Shown: positions 8,343 to 17,674, counted from the stretch's first letter. The stretch is 64,000 nucleotides of DNA from Candidatus Poribacteria bacterium (GCA_003635185.1 PYJA01000021.1:1-64000); one strand, 5' to 3'. Numbers and translations: made by a program. The notes: generated by a model not told the origin, from the sequence alone.

Positions 8343-9226
8343 ACAAAGCCAAAACGTTACGGGTTCGCGCCCATGCCAAGATCAACCTTTATCTGGACGT
8401 TGTCGGCAAACGGGAAGATGGATATCACAACCTTGAAACCGTTTTTCATTCAATCGGTTTACATGATGAGGTGCTTCTTCGTGAACGCTCAAAGATGGGG
8501 ATTACAGTTCATTGTGACCATCCCGATGTCCCATCCGATTCCCGAAACCTCGCCTATCGTGCGGCGCAATCTCTAAGCGATGTCGTTGATGGATTTGGGG
8601 GACTGGAGATACAGATTCGCAAACGGATTCCCGTAGCAGCTGGATTAGCAGGCGGCAGTGCAAATGCAGCTGCCGTTCTTCACGGTGTAAATGAACTGTA
8701 TAAATTAGGGTTGTCAGAAAATGCACTCATGGAAATCGGCGCGCAATTAGGGGCAGATGTGCCATTCTGCTTGCATGGCGGCGCAGCTTTCGGCACCGGT
8801 ATAGGGGAGATTTTAACCCCATTACCCGCGTTATCTGAGGTCCCACTTGTTCTTATCAATACAGGTACCGCCATTTCAACTGCCGATATTTTCAAAAATT
8901 TAGATATTATCTTGACAAAGCGGAAAAATGAAAGTATAATTATAAAGACTTGTGTGGAGAAGAGTGATTTAGTCGGCATAGGAAAAAATTTGTACAACCT
9001 TCTTGAAGTACCAGCTTTTTTCAAACATCCCGAATTAGCTGTGCTAAAAACGCAGTTGTCTACACAGACGGGGTGCTACGGTGCACTCATGTCGGGAAGT
9101 GGAGCTACGTTGTTTGCTTTCATGGAAAACATCACGGCAGCGCAGCAGTGCGAATCATTCTTCAAAAACAGCGTCAGTTTTTGCACAACTACAGTAACTA
9201 ATTCTGTTGGTGTGCGTATTCAATAA
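8339..9226 (+). CDS. ispE: 4-diphosphocytidyl-2-C-methyl-D-erythritol kinase
   Basis: This GHMP-family kinase of 295 residues carries out the ATP-dependent fourth step of the MEP isoprenoid pathway. Evidence is the N-terminal AHAKINLYLDVVGKREDGYH, the ATP loop PVAAGLAGGSANAAA, and GCYGALMSGSGATLFA near the end. It overlaps the preceding lipoprotein gene by ATGA. tRNA-Gln and rplY follow, and pth lies a few genes on, an arrangement like the common ispE-L25-pth neighbourhood. The polyprenyl synthase that would use its pathway's product is at 23.4 kb. Confidence 0.95.
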   Translation: MNKAKTLRVRAHAKINLYLDVVGKREDGYHNLETVFHSIGLHDEVLLRERSKMGITVHCDHPDVPSDSRNLAYRAAQSLSDVVDGFGGLEIQIRKRIPVAAGLAGGSANAAAVLHGVNELYKLGLSENALMEIGAQLGADVPFCLHGGAAFGTGIGEILTPLPALSEVPLVLINTGTAISTADIFKNLDIILTKRKNESIIIKTCVEKSDLVGIGKNLYNLLEVPAFFKHPELAVLKTQLSTQTGCYGALMSGSGATLFAFMENITAAQQCESFFKNSVSFCTTTVTNSVGVRIQ

Positions 9227-9230
9227 TTGA

Positions 9231-9302
9231 AGGGCGGTGGCCAAGCGGTAAGGCACAGGTCTTTGGAACCTGCATGCGTAGGTTCGAATCCTACCCGCCC
9301 TG
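9231..9302 (+). tRNA. tRNA-Gln (UUG)
   Basis: A full cloverleaf can be folded. The acceptor stem pairs 9231-9237 with 9295-9301, the anticodon stem pairs CAGGT (9256-9260) with ACCTG (9268-9272) with TTG at 9263-9265, and the T arm is GTAGG/CCTAC around TTCGAAT. CCA is not encoded. It lies between ispE and rplY, starting four bases after the ispE stop. Confidence 0.95.
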
Positions 9303-9334
9303 TTTTATTTATAGAAAAAGGTTTAGAAGAGCAA

Positions 9335-10060
9335 ATGCAGCAAGCAAAATTAGATGTTCAACAACGTAGCAGTTTCGGCAAGAAAAACGCAAAAGCAATT
9401 AGACGAGCAGGTGATGTGCCTGCCGTACTATATGGACGCAAACAGGATGCCGTTGCCCTGCAAATCAATGAGCGGGCTTTTAAACAATTCCTTAGAACTT
9501 ATGGTGAAAACGTTATCGTTAATATGGAAATCACCGAAGGCAATCCTGAACCTGCCATTATCAAAGAAATTCAACGGGATCCAGTTGAAAAGCGGGTTTT
9601 GCTCCATGCAGATTTCATTCGGATCTCTTTAGATGAACCGGTGACATCAACTGTCCCGATAGTTTTAGTAGGAACACCTGCTGGGGTACAGGAAGGTGGT
9701 GTAATTGAATTTCCACTCCGTGCCCTAACACTTAATTGTCTGCCCGCACTGATGCCAAATGAAATTACTGTAGACGTGACTAACTTAGAGATAGGCGACA
9801 TCATCTATGTCCAAAACATAGAACTCGCTGATGAAATTGAAGTATTAGATGACCTTCAACGAGTAATAGTCTCTGTCAGTCAACCGCGTGTCCAAATTGA
9901 AGAAGTTGAGGAACCTGAAGAAGGTGAGGAAGGCGAAGAAGGTGAAGAAGGCGAAGAAGGTGCCGCTGAAGAGAGCGATGCTGAAGAAGGTACCGCTGAA
10001 GAACGCACCGAACCAGAGGTAATTTCACGTAGACGTCGTAATGACGAAGATACGGAATAA
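9335..10060 (+). CDS. rplY: Ribosomal protein bL25 (Ctc type)
   Basis: This 241-residue long form of L25 (N-terminal 5S rRNA-binding domain plus a C-terminal beta domain, as in TL5/Ctc) binds 5S rRNA in the large subunit. The sequence RSSFGKKNAKAIRRAGDVPAVLYG and the C-domain stretch VPIVLVGTPAGVQEGGVIE are diagnostic. The start at 9335 is chosen because the longer frame would run through tRNA-Gln. The tail from about residue 195 is very acidic, with repeated EEGEEGEEGEEG, and ends in a basic patch SRRRRN. Acidic tails occur in other L25 proteins, but this one is long. Confidence 0.92.
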   Translation: MQQAKLDVQQRSSFGKKNAKAIRRAGDVPAVLYGRKQDAVALQINERAFKQFLRTYGENVIVNMEITEGNPEPAIIKEIQRDPVEKRVLLHADFIRISLDEPVTSTVPIVLVGTPAGVQEGGVIEFPLRALTLNCLPALMPNEITVDVTNLEIGDIIYVQNIELADEIEVLDDLQRVIVSVSQPRVQIEEVEEPEEGEEGEEGEEGEEGAAEESDAEEGTAEERTEPEVISRRRRNDEDTE

Positions 10061-10255
10061 TGATAAATTGAGTTTATGCAGTTCTATGCTCAAGCCTTGT
10101 AGTTTACTAATTCGTCTGTAATCACATATTTACAATTGGTTCAGATGTAAGACGGTTTAGAAGAGTCCGTTAATCTTCATATCATTATTGGTTAAACCGT
10201 TCAAAATTAATTTGATCTTTTTGAAATCGAAAAACAATATAAAGGATTTTTTATT

Positions 10256-10909
10256 TTGACTAAAAGTATTAATGGAAAAATTATCGTATTAATTTCAGCA
10301 CTGGTATTGATTGGTGTACAGAATGTTTGTTTTGGTCAGGCCGCTGTTGAGGCAAGTAATAACGATACAAAACATAAGCATGATGGTTTCTATTTTCACC
10401 TTGCTCCAGGGTTTGGAGGAACAGCAATTGGTGAAGTAGATGAAAGGGACGAACTTATCATCAGTGGTGGGTCAAGTAATACAAAAATTGGCATCGGATA
10501 TGCGCTTGTCGAGAATTTGATTGTGAGTCTTGATATTTTTGGCAGTGTCCTGGTGGATCCAGAAGTAGAAATTAATGGACAAGAGCTCGGTGAAGCAGAT
10601 GCTGAATTAACAATCGCAAATGTAGGGCTTGGTATGACGTATTACCTTATGCCTTCAAATTTTTATTTATCCGGTTCAATCGGTCTCGCTACAGGTGAGC
10701 TAGAAACCGATTTTGGGACTTTTGATACGGATTTAGGTTATGGCATAAATTTTGCGCTCGGTAAGGAGTGGTGGGTAAGTGATAATTGGGGACTTGGTGT
10801 GGCAACTCATTTGTATTACTCTAGTCTTCCTGACGAAAATTCAATAGGAGAGGTGTCATATCTCAATACTGCAAGTATTGGAATTCTTTTCAGCGCAACG
10901 TTTAATTAG
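10256..10909 (+). CDS. Outer-membrane beta-barrel protein
   Basis: The 217-residue protein has a signal peptide (about 1-29, ending VCFGQA) and then alternating amphipathic strands rich in Gly and aromatic residues, for example NVGLGMTYYLMPSNFYLSGSIGLATG, and a terminal strand NTASIGILFSATFN ending in Phe-Asn. This is the pattern of an 8-stranded barrel of the OmpA/OmpW or opacity type. It has a TTG start with AAAGGAT upstream. A nearby ATG is out of frame. Function is unknown. It stands between rplY and a cell-wall amidase. Confidence 0.65.
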   Translation: MTKSINGKIIVLISALVLIGVQNVCFGQAAVEASNNDTKHKHDGFYFHLAPGFGGTAIGEVDERDELIISGGSSNTKIGIGYALVENLIVSLDIFGSVLVDPEVEINGQELGEADAELTIANVGLGMTYYLMPSNFYLSGSIGLATGELETDFGTFDTDLGYGINFALGKEWWVSDNWGLGVATHLYYSSLPDENSIGEVSYLNTASIGILFSATFN

Positions 10910-10954
10910 GAGTAAATAAGGAATAACGTTTGAGGAGGGAAAATTCGGTTTGAT

Positions 10955-12094
10955 ATGTGGTTACGCACACTTGATACGTTATTCTTTTTACTGTTCATTG
11001 TCATATTAGTCTTTACGACGCACGGTATTGCGCAAGCACCCACCGTGCGTTTTGTTGATGGTGAAAGTAAAACTCTCACGGATGTAGAATCCACACTTCA
11101 TCAAGGAATAATTTACCTCCCTGTTGAAACACTCAAAACCGTCTTTGATCCAGAGATGACGCACCCATACCATCATCCCAAAAAACAACTTACCTTGAAA
11201 ACGAAGGGCAAGGAACTCCGATTACAGATGGGAGAGACCACAGTCAATATTGATTCTGAAAAAGAGCCCTTCATCCTCAATTCACCCCCACGCGTCCTTC
11301 AAGGGCAACCTATGTTGCCTATTGAATTTTTTCAAAAGGTCCTACCACGTCTTGATGACGTTGCGGTACTATACAACCGTACCCTTCAACGGGTTCGGAT
11401 AATGCCGAAAACTGTATGGGCACCCGAAACAACTGATGACACTCACGAGTGGGTCATCATAATTGACCCCGGCCATGGAGGCAAAGACGACCTCGGTTGT
11501 AAAAGTCAAAATGGGGTTATTGAAAAGGATGTCGTTCTGGCTGTTGGAAAAGAGATCCAAAGACTCGGCAATCAACAGGGACTTTCAATCCGTCTGACCC
11601 GCGACCAAGATGTCAAAAAATCGCGGATTCAACGTGTCCAAACCACCAACCGGAATCAAGGACAATTGTTCCTTAGCCTACATTGCAACGCTTCGTTTTC
11701 TCCTAATCACAAAGGAATGCGTCTTTACATCAATAACCCAAACGGGCAACTCCGATTTAAAGCTGCTCCAATACCGGTTTTTGGAAAAAAACGTCTCAAT
11801 ATTCTTACCCAAGCCAATTTTTTAAAGCAGAGCCAGGATTTTGCATCTGTCCTTCAGAAAGAATTGAATTTTTTGGCAGAAGACCCAATTGTTATCTCCG
11901 AATTTCCGATAATCATCTTAGCAGATGTCTACATGCCAGCAGTTCTGTTAGAACTCGGCTACCTATCAAATGTAGATGATGCGACTCGACTCTCTAACCC
12001 GAACCACATCGTCCAGGTAGCGGAGACCATTGTCCGCGCCATTCAGATTTATTCTGTGTCTGTTAATCAATCAGCCAATCCAAATGGACTCTAA
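10955..12094 (+). CDS. N-acetylmuramoyl-L-alanine amidase (Amidase_3)
   Basis: This secreted zinc amidase splits the bond between MurNAc and the stem peptide in peptidoglycan. A signal peptide (1-27) is followed by a domain resembling the copper-amine-oxidase N-like module (about 30-150, FVDGESKTLTDVESTLHQG) and then the catalytic Amidase_3 domain. Zinc ligands are likely H in IDPGHGGKD, the Glu in NGVIEKDVVLAV and H in LSLHCNAS. The catalytic Glu lies in LLELGYLSN. Length is 379. GAGGAGGG lies 15 bases before the ATG, further than usual. The GerMN gene follows by about 97 bases, and these two may be linked in envelope function. Confidence 0.88.
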   Translation: MWLRTLDTLFFLLFIVILVFTTHGIAQAPTVRFVDGESKTLTDVESTLHQGIIYLPVETLKTVFDPEMTHPYHHPKKQLTLKTKGKELRLQMGETTVNIDSEKEPFILNSPPRVLQGQPMLPIEFFQKVLPRLDDVAVLYNRTLQRVRIMPKTVWAPETTDDTHEWVIIIDPGHGGKDDLGCKSQNGVIEKDVVLAVGKEIQRLGNQQGLSIRLTRDQDVKKSRIQRVQTTNRNQGQLFLSLHCNASFSPNHKGMRLYINNPNGQLRFKAAPIPVFGKKRLNILTQANFLKQSQDFASVLQKELNFLAEDPIVISEFPIIILADVYMPAVLLELGYLSNVDDATRLSNPNHIVQVAETIVRAIQIYSVSVNQSANPNGL

Positions 12095-12191
12095 GAAATA
12101 TCCTAACCAACTGATACGCATTTTCTTGTAAGTCATATCTCATTTTCTAACAGTAGGAACAGAGGGAAAAGTAATCTATTGGAGCAAAACC

Positions 12192-12779
12192 GTGCAGTAT
12201 TTCCGAAAAATTGTCCACTCAAGACTCTTTGTGATATGGGGTATTACTTTAGTTACCATCATAATTTGCCTTGCTGTTACACTTGTGCTAATTTCCCATG
12301 CAAAGCGAATAAGGATTGTAGATGCTCCGCCGAAGTTGCCCACCACAGCGAATCCCACAGATATCGTGCCAGCACCACAACAGATAAACATATTTCTATT
12401 AAACCCAACATCGTTGGAAATTGCGCCTGTTAAAGCCGAACTTAGTCTCTATCCAGAACCAACCAAACGTTTGAAGCAGATAGTTTCAGCACTTATTCAA
12501 GAAGCACCCCCGGACTACAGAAATCCTATACCGAGGGGAACGTTACTTAACGAAGTCTATGTAGATAGTCAAAAGACCGCATATTTGGATTTTTCACATC
12601 ATCTTGCAGACGGACATATCGGCGGAACAACAGCTGAATTGTTAACCGTTACTGCCATTCTTAAAACTGTCTTTGACGCTTTTCCCAACGAAATAAAACA
12701 TGTTCAGATTCTAATTGATGGTAGAGAGAAGGAGACTCTCGCTGGACATCTAAACCTATCTCAACCCTTGCGGTTTTAA
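12192..12779 (+). CDS. GerMN-domain protein, membrane anchored
   Basis: The 195-residue protein has one N-terminal membrane segment (about 16-36) and a GerMN domain, recognised from NIFLLNPTSLEIAPV, the middle ALIQEAPPDYRNPIPRGTLL, and KTAYLDFSHHL. GerMN domains occur in the Bacillus germination protein GerM and in envelope proteins such as those near cell-wall amidases in many non-sporulating bacteria. The gene starts with GTG preceded by GGAG at 12181-12184. Position directly after an amidase gene supports a role in the cell wall. Confidence 0.78.
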   Translation: MQYFRKIVHSRLFVIWGITLVTIIICLAVTLVLISHAKRIRIVDAPPKLPTTANPTDIVPAPQQINIFLLNPTSLEIAPVKAELSLYPEPTKRLKQIVSALIQEAPPDYRNPIPRGTLLNEVYVDSQKTAYLDFSHHLADGHIGGTTAELLTVTAILKTVFDAFPNEIKHVQILIDGREKETLAGHLNLSQPLRF

Positions 12780-12804
12780 GGTGGCATAACCCCCTCATTG
12801 AATC

Positions 12805-13419
12805 ATGGAATGTCAGAACCGTCCAGATAAAACTGTAAAACTTATTGTCGGCCTCGGTAATCCTGGGATGCGCTATGAGCAGACTAAACACAATATCGGT
12901 TTTCGGGTGATTGATGCAATCTATGACAAAACGCTATCAGCACAGAACACCGGAAGTGTCTCTACGAAGCGCGTAACTTCTATTTGTAAATCGCTGATAA
13001 TACCTGTTACATTGCACGATTCACCTATCATCCTTGCCAAACCCATGACATACATGAACAATAGCGGTTTCGCTGTTACTGCCCTTGTCAATCGGTTTGA
13101 GGTGCCCCTTACGGATCTCTGTATCATCTACGATGATATTCACTTGGACATCGGGACAATTCGGATACGGCAAAAGGGGAGTGACGGCGGGCAGAAAGGT
13201 ATGCAATCTATTATTTATCACCTCGGTACAACTGAATTTCCACGTTTACGGATCGGTATTGGTGAACCTGTCGGAGGTTTAACAGATTACGTCCTCTCTG
13301 AATTTTCAGGTGAAGAAAAAACTGAGATAGGGCATACCGTTGAACGCGCAGTTGAAGCGGTAGAAACTTTTGTCCAAAATGGTGTTCTAACAGCAATGAA
13401 TCGGTTCAATGGCCGCTAA
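12805..13419 (+). CDS. pth: Peptidyl-tRNA hydrolase
   Basis: It frees tRNA from peptidyl-tRNA lost by the ribosome. The family signatures are all present: LIVGLGNPGMRYEQTKHNIGF with catalytic His29 and Asn19, LAKPMTYMNNSG, and DDIHLDIGTIRIRQKGSDGGQKG. It is 204 residues with a slightly extended N-terminus (start at 12805; later starts are not clearly better). The insertion around VTSICKSLIIPVTLHDS makes the region before the second motif longer than in E. coli. Confidence 0.94.
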   Translation: MECQNRPDKTVKLIVGLGNPGMRYEQTKHNIGFRVIDAIYDKTLSAQNTGSVSTKRVTSICKSLIIPVTLHDSPIILAKPMTYMNNSGFAVTALVNRFEVPLTDLCIIYDDIHLDIGTIRIRQKGSDGGQKGMQSIIYHLGTTEFPRLRIGIGEPVGGLTDYVLSEFSGEEKTEIGHTVERAVEAVETFVQNGVLTAMNRFNGR

Positions 13420-13438
13420 ATAGAAAAGAGGTTATGAA

Positions 13439-14548
13439 ATGGATAAGAAATATCGTATACAGAACGTTGAAAATATACCGAGTCCCGCACTTGTTGTCTA
13501 TCTCCCATTGGTTCAACAGAATATAGAGCACGCTATCGCTACTGTGGACGGTGATGTCTCAAAACTCAGACCGCATGCGAAAACTCACAAAACAGCAGAA
13601 ATAATCCAGATGGAACGGGAGGCGGGTATCCTCAAGCATAAATGTGCCACATTGCGAGAGGCAGAAATGCTCGCGCAAAACGGAATAGAGGATATTTTAA
13701 TCGCCTACCAAATGGTAGGTCCTAATATCAACCGCTTTCTTTCACTACAGCAACGGTATCCAAATGCAGATTTCAAAGTCCTCGTTGACCATCAAGAAGC
13801 AGTAACTGCCCTCTCTACAGCAGCGGATAAGCTTGGGGTGCGCGTTAAAGTCATGCTGGACTTGGATGTAGGCATGCAGCGAACGGGTGTGCCTGTTGGT
13901 GAGACTGCTGTGGAGATTTACGAATCTATTGACCAATCAGATAGTTTACAAGCGTGGGGCTTGCATGTATATGATGGACATATCCACGACAAAGATTTAA
14001 CGGCACGCAGAACCGCTTGCAGTCAAAGTCTTGCACAAGTTGAGAAGATGCAAGACATGCTTTCTGCTAAAGGACTTGCCGTGCCGTTGGTTGTGATGGG
14101 TGGCACACCGACATTTCCTATCTATGCTAAAACGCCGGGGGTAGAAGCATCTCCAGGCACTTTTGTTTTTCATGATTACGGGTACACTACGCATTATCCT
14201 GACCTCGGCTTTACACCCGCAGCACTCCTACTCAGCCGCGTCATTAGCATACCTACCCCGAACCGAATCACACTTGATTTAGGGCACAAAGCAATTGCAG
14301 CCGATCCTGACGGTGTGCGCGGAATTATCCTAAATATTGATAATGCTGAAGTGGACAAACAACACGAAGAACATTGGGCAGTCAATATCCCTGGAGACAC
14401 ACCGGTACAAATCGGGCAAGAGGTTTACGTCTGTCCGACACATATCTGTCCATGTGTTGCGTTGCATCCGTTTTACTATATGATTGATGCCGATGGGTAT
14501 TGTCAGGGAACGTGGGAGGTCACCGCGCGAAATAGAAGTGTATCGTGA
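13439..14548 (+). CDS. D-serine dehydratase / D-threonine aldolase-like PLP enzyme
   Basis: This fold-III PLP protein (369 residues) has an alanine-racemase-like barrel with the PLP lysine in LRPHAKTHK (K48) and a C-terminal metal domain. The metal motif is H335-x-C337 in PTHICPC. Eukaryotic-type D-serine dehydratases use His and Cys for zinc, whereas D-threonine aldolases use His and Asp, so I lean to dehydratase activity. The substrate is still uncertain. AAGAGGT precedes the ATG. It may be co-transcribed with pth, whose stop is 20 bases upstream. Confidence 0.8.
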   Translation: MDKKYRIQNVENIPSPALVVYLPLVQQNIEHAIATVDGDVSKLRPHAKTHKTAEIIQMEREAGILKHKCATLREAEMLAQNGIEDILIAYQMVGPNINRFLSLQQRYPNADFKVLVDHQEAVTALSTAADKLGVRVKVMLDLDVGMQRTGVPVGETAVEIYESIDQSDSLQAWGLHVYDGHIHDKDLTARRTACSQSLAQVEKMQDMLSAKGLAVPLVVMGGTPTFPIYAKTPGVEASPGTFVFHDYGYTTHYPDLGFTPAALLLSRVISIPTPNRITLDLGHKAIAADPDGVRGIILNIDNAEVDKQHEEHWAVNIPGDTPVQIGQEVYVCPTHICPCVALHPFYYMIDADGYCQGTWEVTARNRSVS

Positions 14549-14867
14549 GGTGCTATAGTGAATCTGAAATTATCTGAACACTGATGTAGCACAAACTGTT
14601 AGTTTGTGCATATCAGTGCGCAAACTGGAAGTTTACGCTACATCAGTGTCTCATTAATTATAGGTTTTACTATAATTTTCATCTGGAGTAAAGATATTTT
14701 GTCCGTTAAGATTTCGTTTGGCTTTACTTCAACCTGCAGCAATCACATTGGATATCCTCTTGCACTAATTATCAATTTTTGGTAAAATACGCATACCAAA
14801 TCAGATATCATTTAAGATTCGGAAGTAACACAACTTACACAAAAGACATTAATTATCGGAGGAAATA
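14549..14867. other. Intergenic region with one REP-like repeat
   Basis: No gene is visible. The first third holds the palindromic repeat at 14581-14646. The remainder is AT-rich, and the strong ribosome site GGAGGAAATA of the next gene is at its right end. Confidence 0.6.
14581..14646. repeat. REP-like palindrome, copy A
   Basis: The outer arms CTGATGTAGC and GCTACATCAG pair perfectly. Inside are two smaller hairpins built on ACAAACT/AGTTTGT and CAAACT/AGTTT. Related copies lie at 23131-23184, 26147-26203, 37830-37870 and (half) 49546-49572. Confidence 0.75.
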
Positions 14868-15770
14868 ATGGCTGAAACCGTTTTTGTGGGAGATCACGAA
14901 GTTGCATTTCCAGGACCGCATCTCGGTGTGCTGCGGGACTGCAATGCTGTGGTGGATTCGGCAGAAGGCTTGCATCAACAGATAGCAGAGGATGGGTACT
15001 TACTGGTTCGCGGTTTGATTGACAAGGACAAGGTAATCGCAGCGCGGCGCGCTATCCTTGAATATGCCGAAGGCAATGGAAAAGATGAAGTTTTTAAGCC
15101 GGGAACTGAAATGATGGAGGCTATCGCCGGTCCGGGCAGTCCAGGGCGAACTATGGGCGCACCTGCTGTTACACATCATCCCGATGTGCTGTCCGTTTTG
15201 GAGGGTGATGAACTCTTTACCTTTTTCCGAAACTTCTTTGGTGGCGATACCCGTACGTTTGATTACAAATGGCTTCGGTTTGTCCGTCCTGATGGTTGGT
15301 CGGGCCCCCATTTTGATTTCGTCTATATGGGTAGAGGCTCACAGCAGTTGCATACCTGCTGGATTCCTTTTGGGGATGTGCCTGCAACGATGGGAACACT
15401 CACTGTACTTGTTGGATCGCACAGTCTGGATAGTTTTGCACGTATTCGCGATACTTACGGCAAAACTGATGTGGATAAAGATGGCACACCAGGGCATTTT
15501 GGACGCGACCCGATGGCAATCAGTGAAAAATACGGCGGGGAATGGCAGACAGCAGACTTTGAGATGGGCGATATGATTGTTTTTACTATGCACACGATGC
15601 ACACCTCTACCAAAAATCTTTCGGATCGGTGGCGCATCAGTTGTGACATACGGTTCCAGCCCGCGGAACACCCGATTGATGAACGGTGGGTCGGTAAAAA
15701 TCCGATTTCACACACGGGAAGTCAGAAGATTTCTTTTGAGGAAGCGAAGAAACAGTGGGGATTAGAATAG
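14868..15770 (+). CDS. Phytanoyl-CoA dioxygenase (PhyH) family protein
   Basis: This 300-residue Fe(II)/2-oxoglutarate oxygenase of the PhyH family has an N-terminal DGYLLVRGLIDKDKV (the usual opening strand) and iron ligands H and D in GPHFDFVY. The distal His lies in the TMHTMHTSTKNLSDRWRISCD region, with the Arg for 2-oxoglutarate in DRWR. PhyH proteins are much expanded in Poribacteria and their substrates are mostly unknown. The gene has the ribosome site GGAGGAAATA and stands alone. Confidence 0.88.
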   Translation: MAETVFVGDHEVAFPGPHLGVLRDCNAVVDSAEGLHQQIAEDGYLLVRGLIDKDKVIAARRAILEYAEGNGKDEVFKPGTEMMEAIAGPGSPGRTMGAPAVTHHPDVLSVLEGDELFTFFRNFFGGDTRTFDYKWLRFVRPDGWSGPHFDFVYMGRGSQQLHTCWIPFGDVPATMGTLTVLVGSHSLDSFARIRDTYGKTDVDKDGTPGHFGRDPMAISEKYGGEWQTADFEMGDMIVFTMHTMHTSTKNLSDRWRISCDIRFQPAEHPIDERWVGKNPISHTGSQKISFEEAKKQWGLE

Positions 15771-15841
15771 AGAAGTAGGATACTTTCAACGATAGGCGCG
15801 GTAACAAATCGTGCCTATCAAGCATTTTCACCTTTTCTACT

Positions 15842-16300
15842 TCAAAACCACTCTTTTTCGCCAATGACGTAAGTCTGTTCAAATTCTTCATCAGACTTTA
15901 CCAAGTATAGGATCCCCTCAATAATCCCTATTACAAATACTATGTAATTTGGGATGAATAGAAACGCCCATGTTATCAAAAATCCGGCGGTATTAATTGC
16001 TAATAAAATAATACCCGCTTTGATGTAACCAAGATAGAATTTGTGGATACCGAATGCTCCCAAGAAAATTGCAAGGAGTCCTGCAAGTATTTTGTCCTTT
16101 TCACCTAAAGTAGACTCCCCAACGGTTATGTAAATTTCCTTGGCTTGATGGTCTTCGGTAGCAAAATCCACGGACATACCGCGAGTCGGGTGACGCTCAC
16201 TTTTCCAATCCGCGCCACTAAAATTGTATCGTTCGCCATCATCTCCAGAAATCGCACCAGAGTTGGACTGGATAGAAAAATCGAGAATTTTCCCTTTCAT
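15842..16300 (-). CDS. TM2-domain membrane protein with cold-shock-like N-terminus
   Basis: The 152-residue protein has two parts. The first 65 residues (KGKILDFSIQSNSGAISGDDGERYNFSGADW) read like a small OB/cold-shock beta barrel. Residues about 75-140 form a TM2 domain with the motif LGAFGIHKFYLGYIKAG between two or three membrane helices. TM2 domains are of unknown biochemical function. The fusion with a nucleic-acid-type OB fold is seen in some bacterial TM2 proteins. The ATG at 16300 is preferred over a TTG six bases upstream because AAGG lies about 11 bases before it. The palindrome array at 16445-16506 lies upstream of this gene. Confidence 0.72.
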   Translation of the reverse strand: MKGKILDFSIQSNSGAISGDDGERYNFSGADWKSERHPTRGMSVDFATEDHQAKEIYITVGESTLGEKDKILAGLLAIFLGAFGIHKFYLGYIKAGIILLAINTAGFLITWAFLFIPNYIVFVIGIIEGILYLVKSDEEFEQTYVIGEKEWF

Positions 16301-16444
16301 TAGCAAATTTACCTTGAATGCGTTGTAAAAATTTATCGCCGGGGCAAAGCGGAGATATTTCTGACTATGTCTCCATCATCAATATAGATATCAGTGTATC
16401 AAGTCCCACAAAAAATGTCAAATTTATTTTTCGTTGCAGGATAT

Positions 16445-16506
16445 ATGTATACTTTTTCGCAATTTGTATACATATCCAGGCTGATATGTATAATTTGTAT
16501 ACATAT
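16445..16506. repeat. 62-bp palindrome array flanking fic, copy 1
   Basis: This matches 17675-17736 at 60 of 62 positions in the same orientation. It consists of alternating inverted half-sites of the type ATGTATAC/GTATACAT. It lies 145 bases upstream of the TM2 gene start and 49 bases beyond the 3' end of fic. Confidence 0.85.
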
Positions 16507-16554
16507 ACGTATGGATATGTAACTCCACTTCACTTCCAAGTTTTCACCAGAAAT

Positions 16555-17649
16555 TCACTCTGATAATAATTCCACAAGTTCTTTATTGATGTAATAGTAC
16601 TCCCGTCCCATCTTTACTCGCTTAAGCAGTCCAAGTGCTGCGATTTCATTCAAGTACCTTGTAGCTGTAATGCGACTACACCCCAGTTCTCTCTCAACGA
16701 TACTAATTTTGCAGTAGGACCACTTGAAAAGTAGATCGACAAACCCTTCGCGTTCAACGGCTTTCGTTCTGCCTTGTGCTTTTATCGTAACGTTACCGAT
16801 AAGACGATTAATTGCCTCTATTTTGTCTGCGGTGTCTCGCGAAGTCTGTTCCACGGCTTTCAAGATGTAGAGAATCCACTGTTGCCAACTTCCGTTTTCC
16901 GTGACTTCACGAAGATATTGATAATACTCATCTCGATTTTGAATAAGAAAACGGCTGAGGTAAAGTATTGGTACATCAAGCAGTCCTTGGTATACCAAAT
17001 AAAGAATGTTGAGTATACGTCCAGTTCGTCCGTTGCCATCCATGAACGGGTGTATTGCCTCAAACTGGTAGTGCATTACAGCCATTTTGACAAGCGGTTC
17101 AAATCCATCTGTTTTATCATTAATAAATCGCTCAAGGTTCGTTAACAATCTGATAAGATTTCTGTATCCGGTTGGAGGTCTGTAAATGAGTTGTTGTGTT
17201 GCTCGGTTTTCAATCACTACTGGCCCACTACGCACTTTCATTTTTTGGTCAAAAATACGCGAGCATATTTGTTCAAAGAGTTGTATATCCAGAGTTGAGC
17301 CTTCTCGGATGCTCCTGGCACCTTCCCACAATGCCTCGCGGTAGTGTAGTACTTCTTTGGTGTTGGAGTCAACCTGGTTTCTGTCAGATGCCATCGCTCT
17401 ATACAGATCATCGTTCGTTGTAACGATGTTTTCGATTTCCGAACTCCTACGTGCTTCCTGAAGCGGTAACGTGTTTATCAGAACCGCTTCGTTTGGTAGC
17501 GTCTTCACCAAGGCATTCGCCTTAGAAAGCTCGGCCATTGCCGATATGCACGCTTTAAGTATGTCACGCGATTCAATATCTGCGGCCGGCGGCAGTTCAG
17601 GAAGATCGTTCCATGGAATATTTGGATCAAATTGCCTCATTGTTCTCAT
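16555..17649 (-). CDS. Fic-family AMPylase with C-terminal winged helix
   Basis: The protein has 364 residues. The catalytic motif HPFMDGNGRTGR starts at H200, the complete HPFx(D/E)GNGR form of an active AMP transferase. An N-terminal inhibitory helix carries S69-x-x-x-E73-N74, matching the (S/T)xxxE(G/N) motif of self-inhibited Fic enzymes. The last 60 residues (ISIVERELGCSRITATRYLN, then VKMGREYYYINKELVELL) form a winged helix of the ArsR/DeoR type, which suggests DNA binding and autoregulation. The target protein is unknown. The 62-bp palindrome array stands 26 bases upstream of the start. GGTGGAG precedes the ATG at 17649, and an ATG at 17640 is possible too. Confidence 0.88.
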   Translation of the reverse strand: MRTMRQFDPNIPWNDLPELPPAADIESRDILKACISAMAELSKANALVKTLPNEAVLINTLPLQEARRSSEIENIVTTNDDLYRAMASDRNQVDSNTKEVLHYREALWEGARSIREGSTLDIQLFEQICSRIFDQKMKVRSGPVVIENRATQQLIYRPPTGYRNLIRLLTNLERFINDKTDGFEPLVKMAVMHYQFEAIHPFMDGNGRTGRILNILYLVYQGLLDVPILYLSRFLIQNRDEYYQYLREVTENGSWQQWILYILKAVEQTSRDTADKIEAINRLIGNVTIKAQGRTKAVEREGFVDLLFKWSYCKISIVERELGCSRITATRYLNEIAALGLLKRVKMGREYYYINKELVELLSE

Positions 17650-17674
17650 ACTCCACCGCTTTTAACAACCGGAC

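Noticed and set aside
9227-9334. Longer L25 start through tRNA-Gln
   Set aside because: The extension is the tRNA sequence; the ATG at 9335 begins the real L25 N-terminus.
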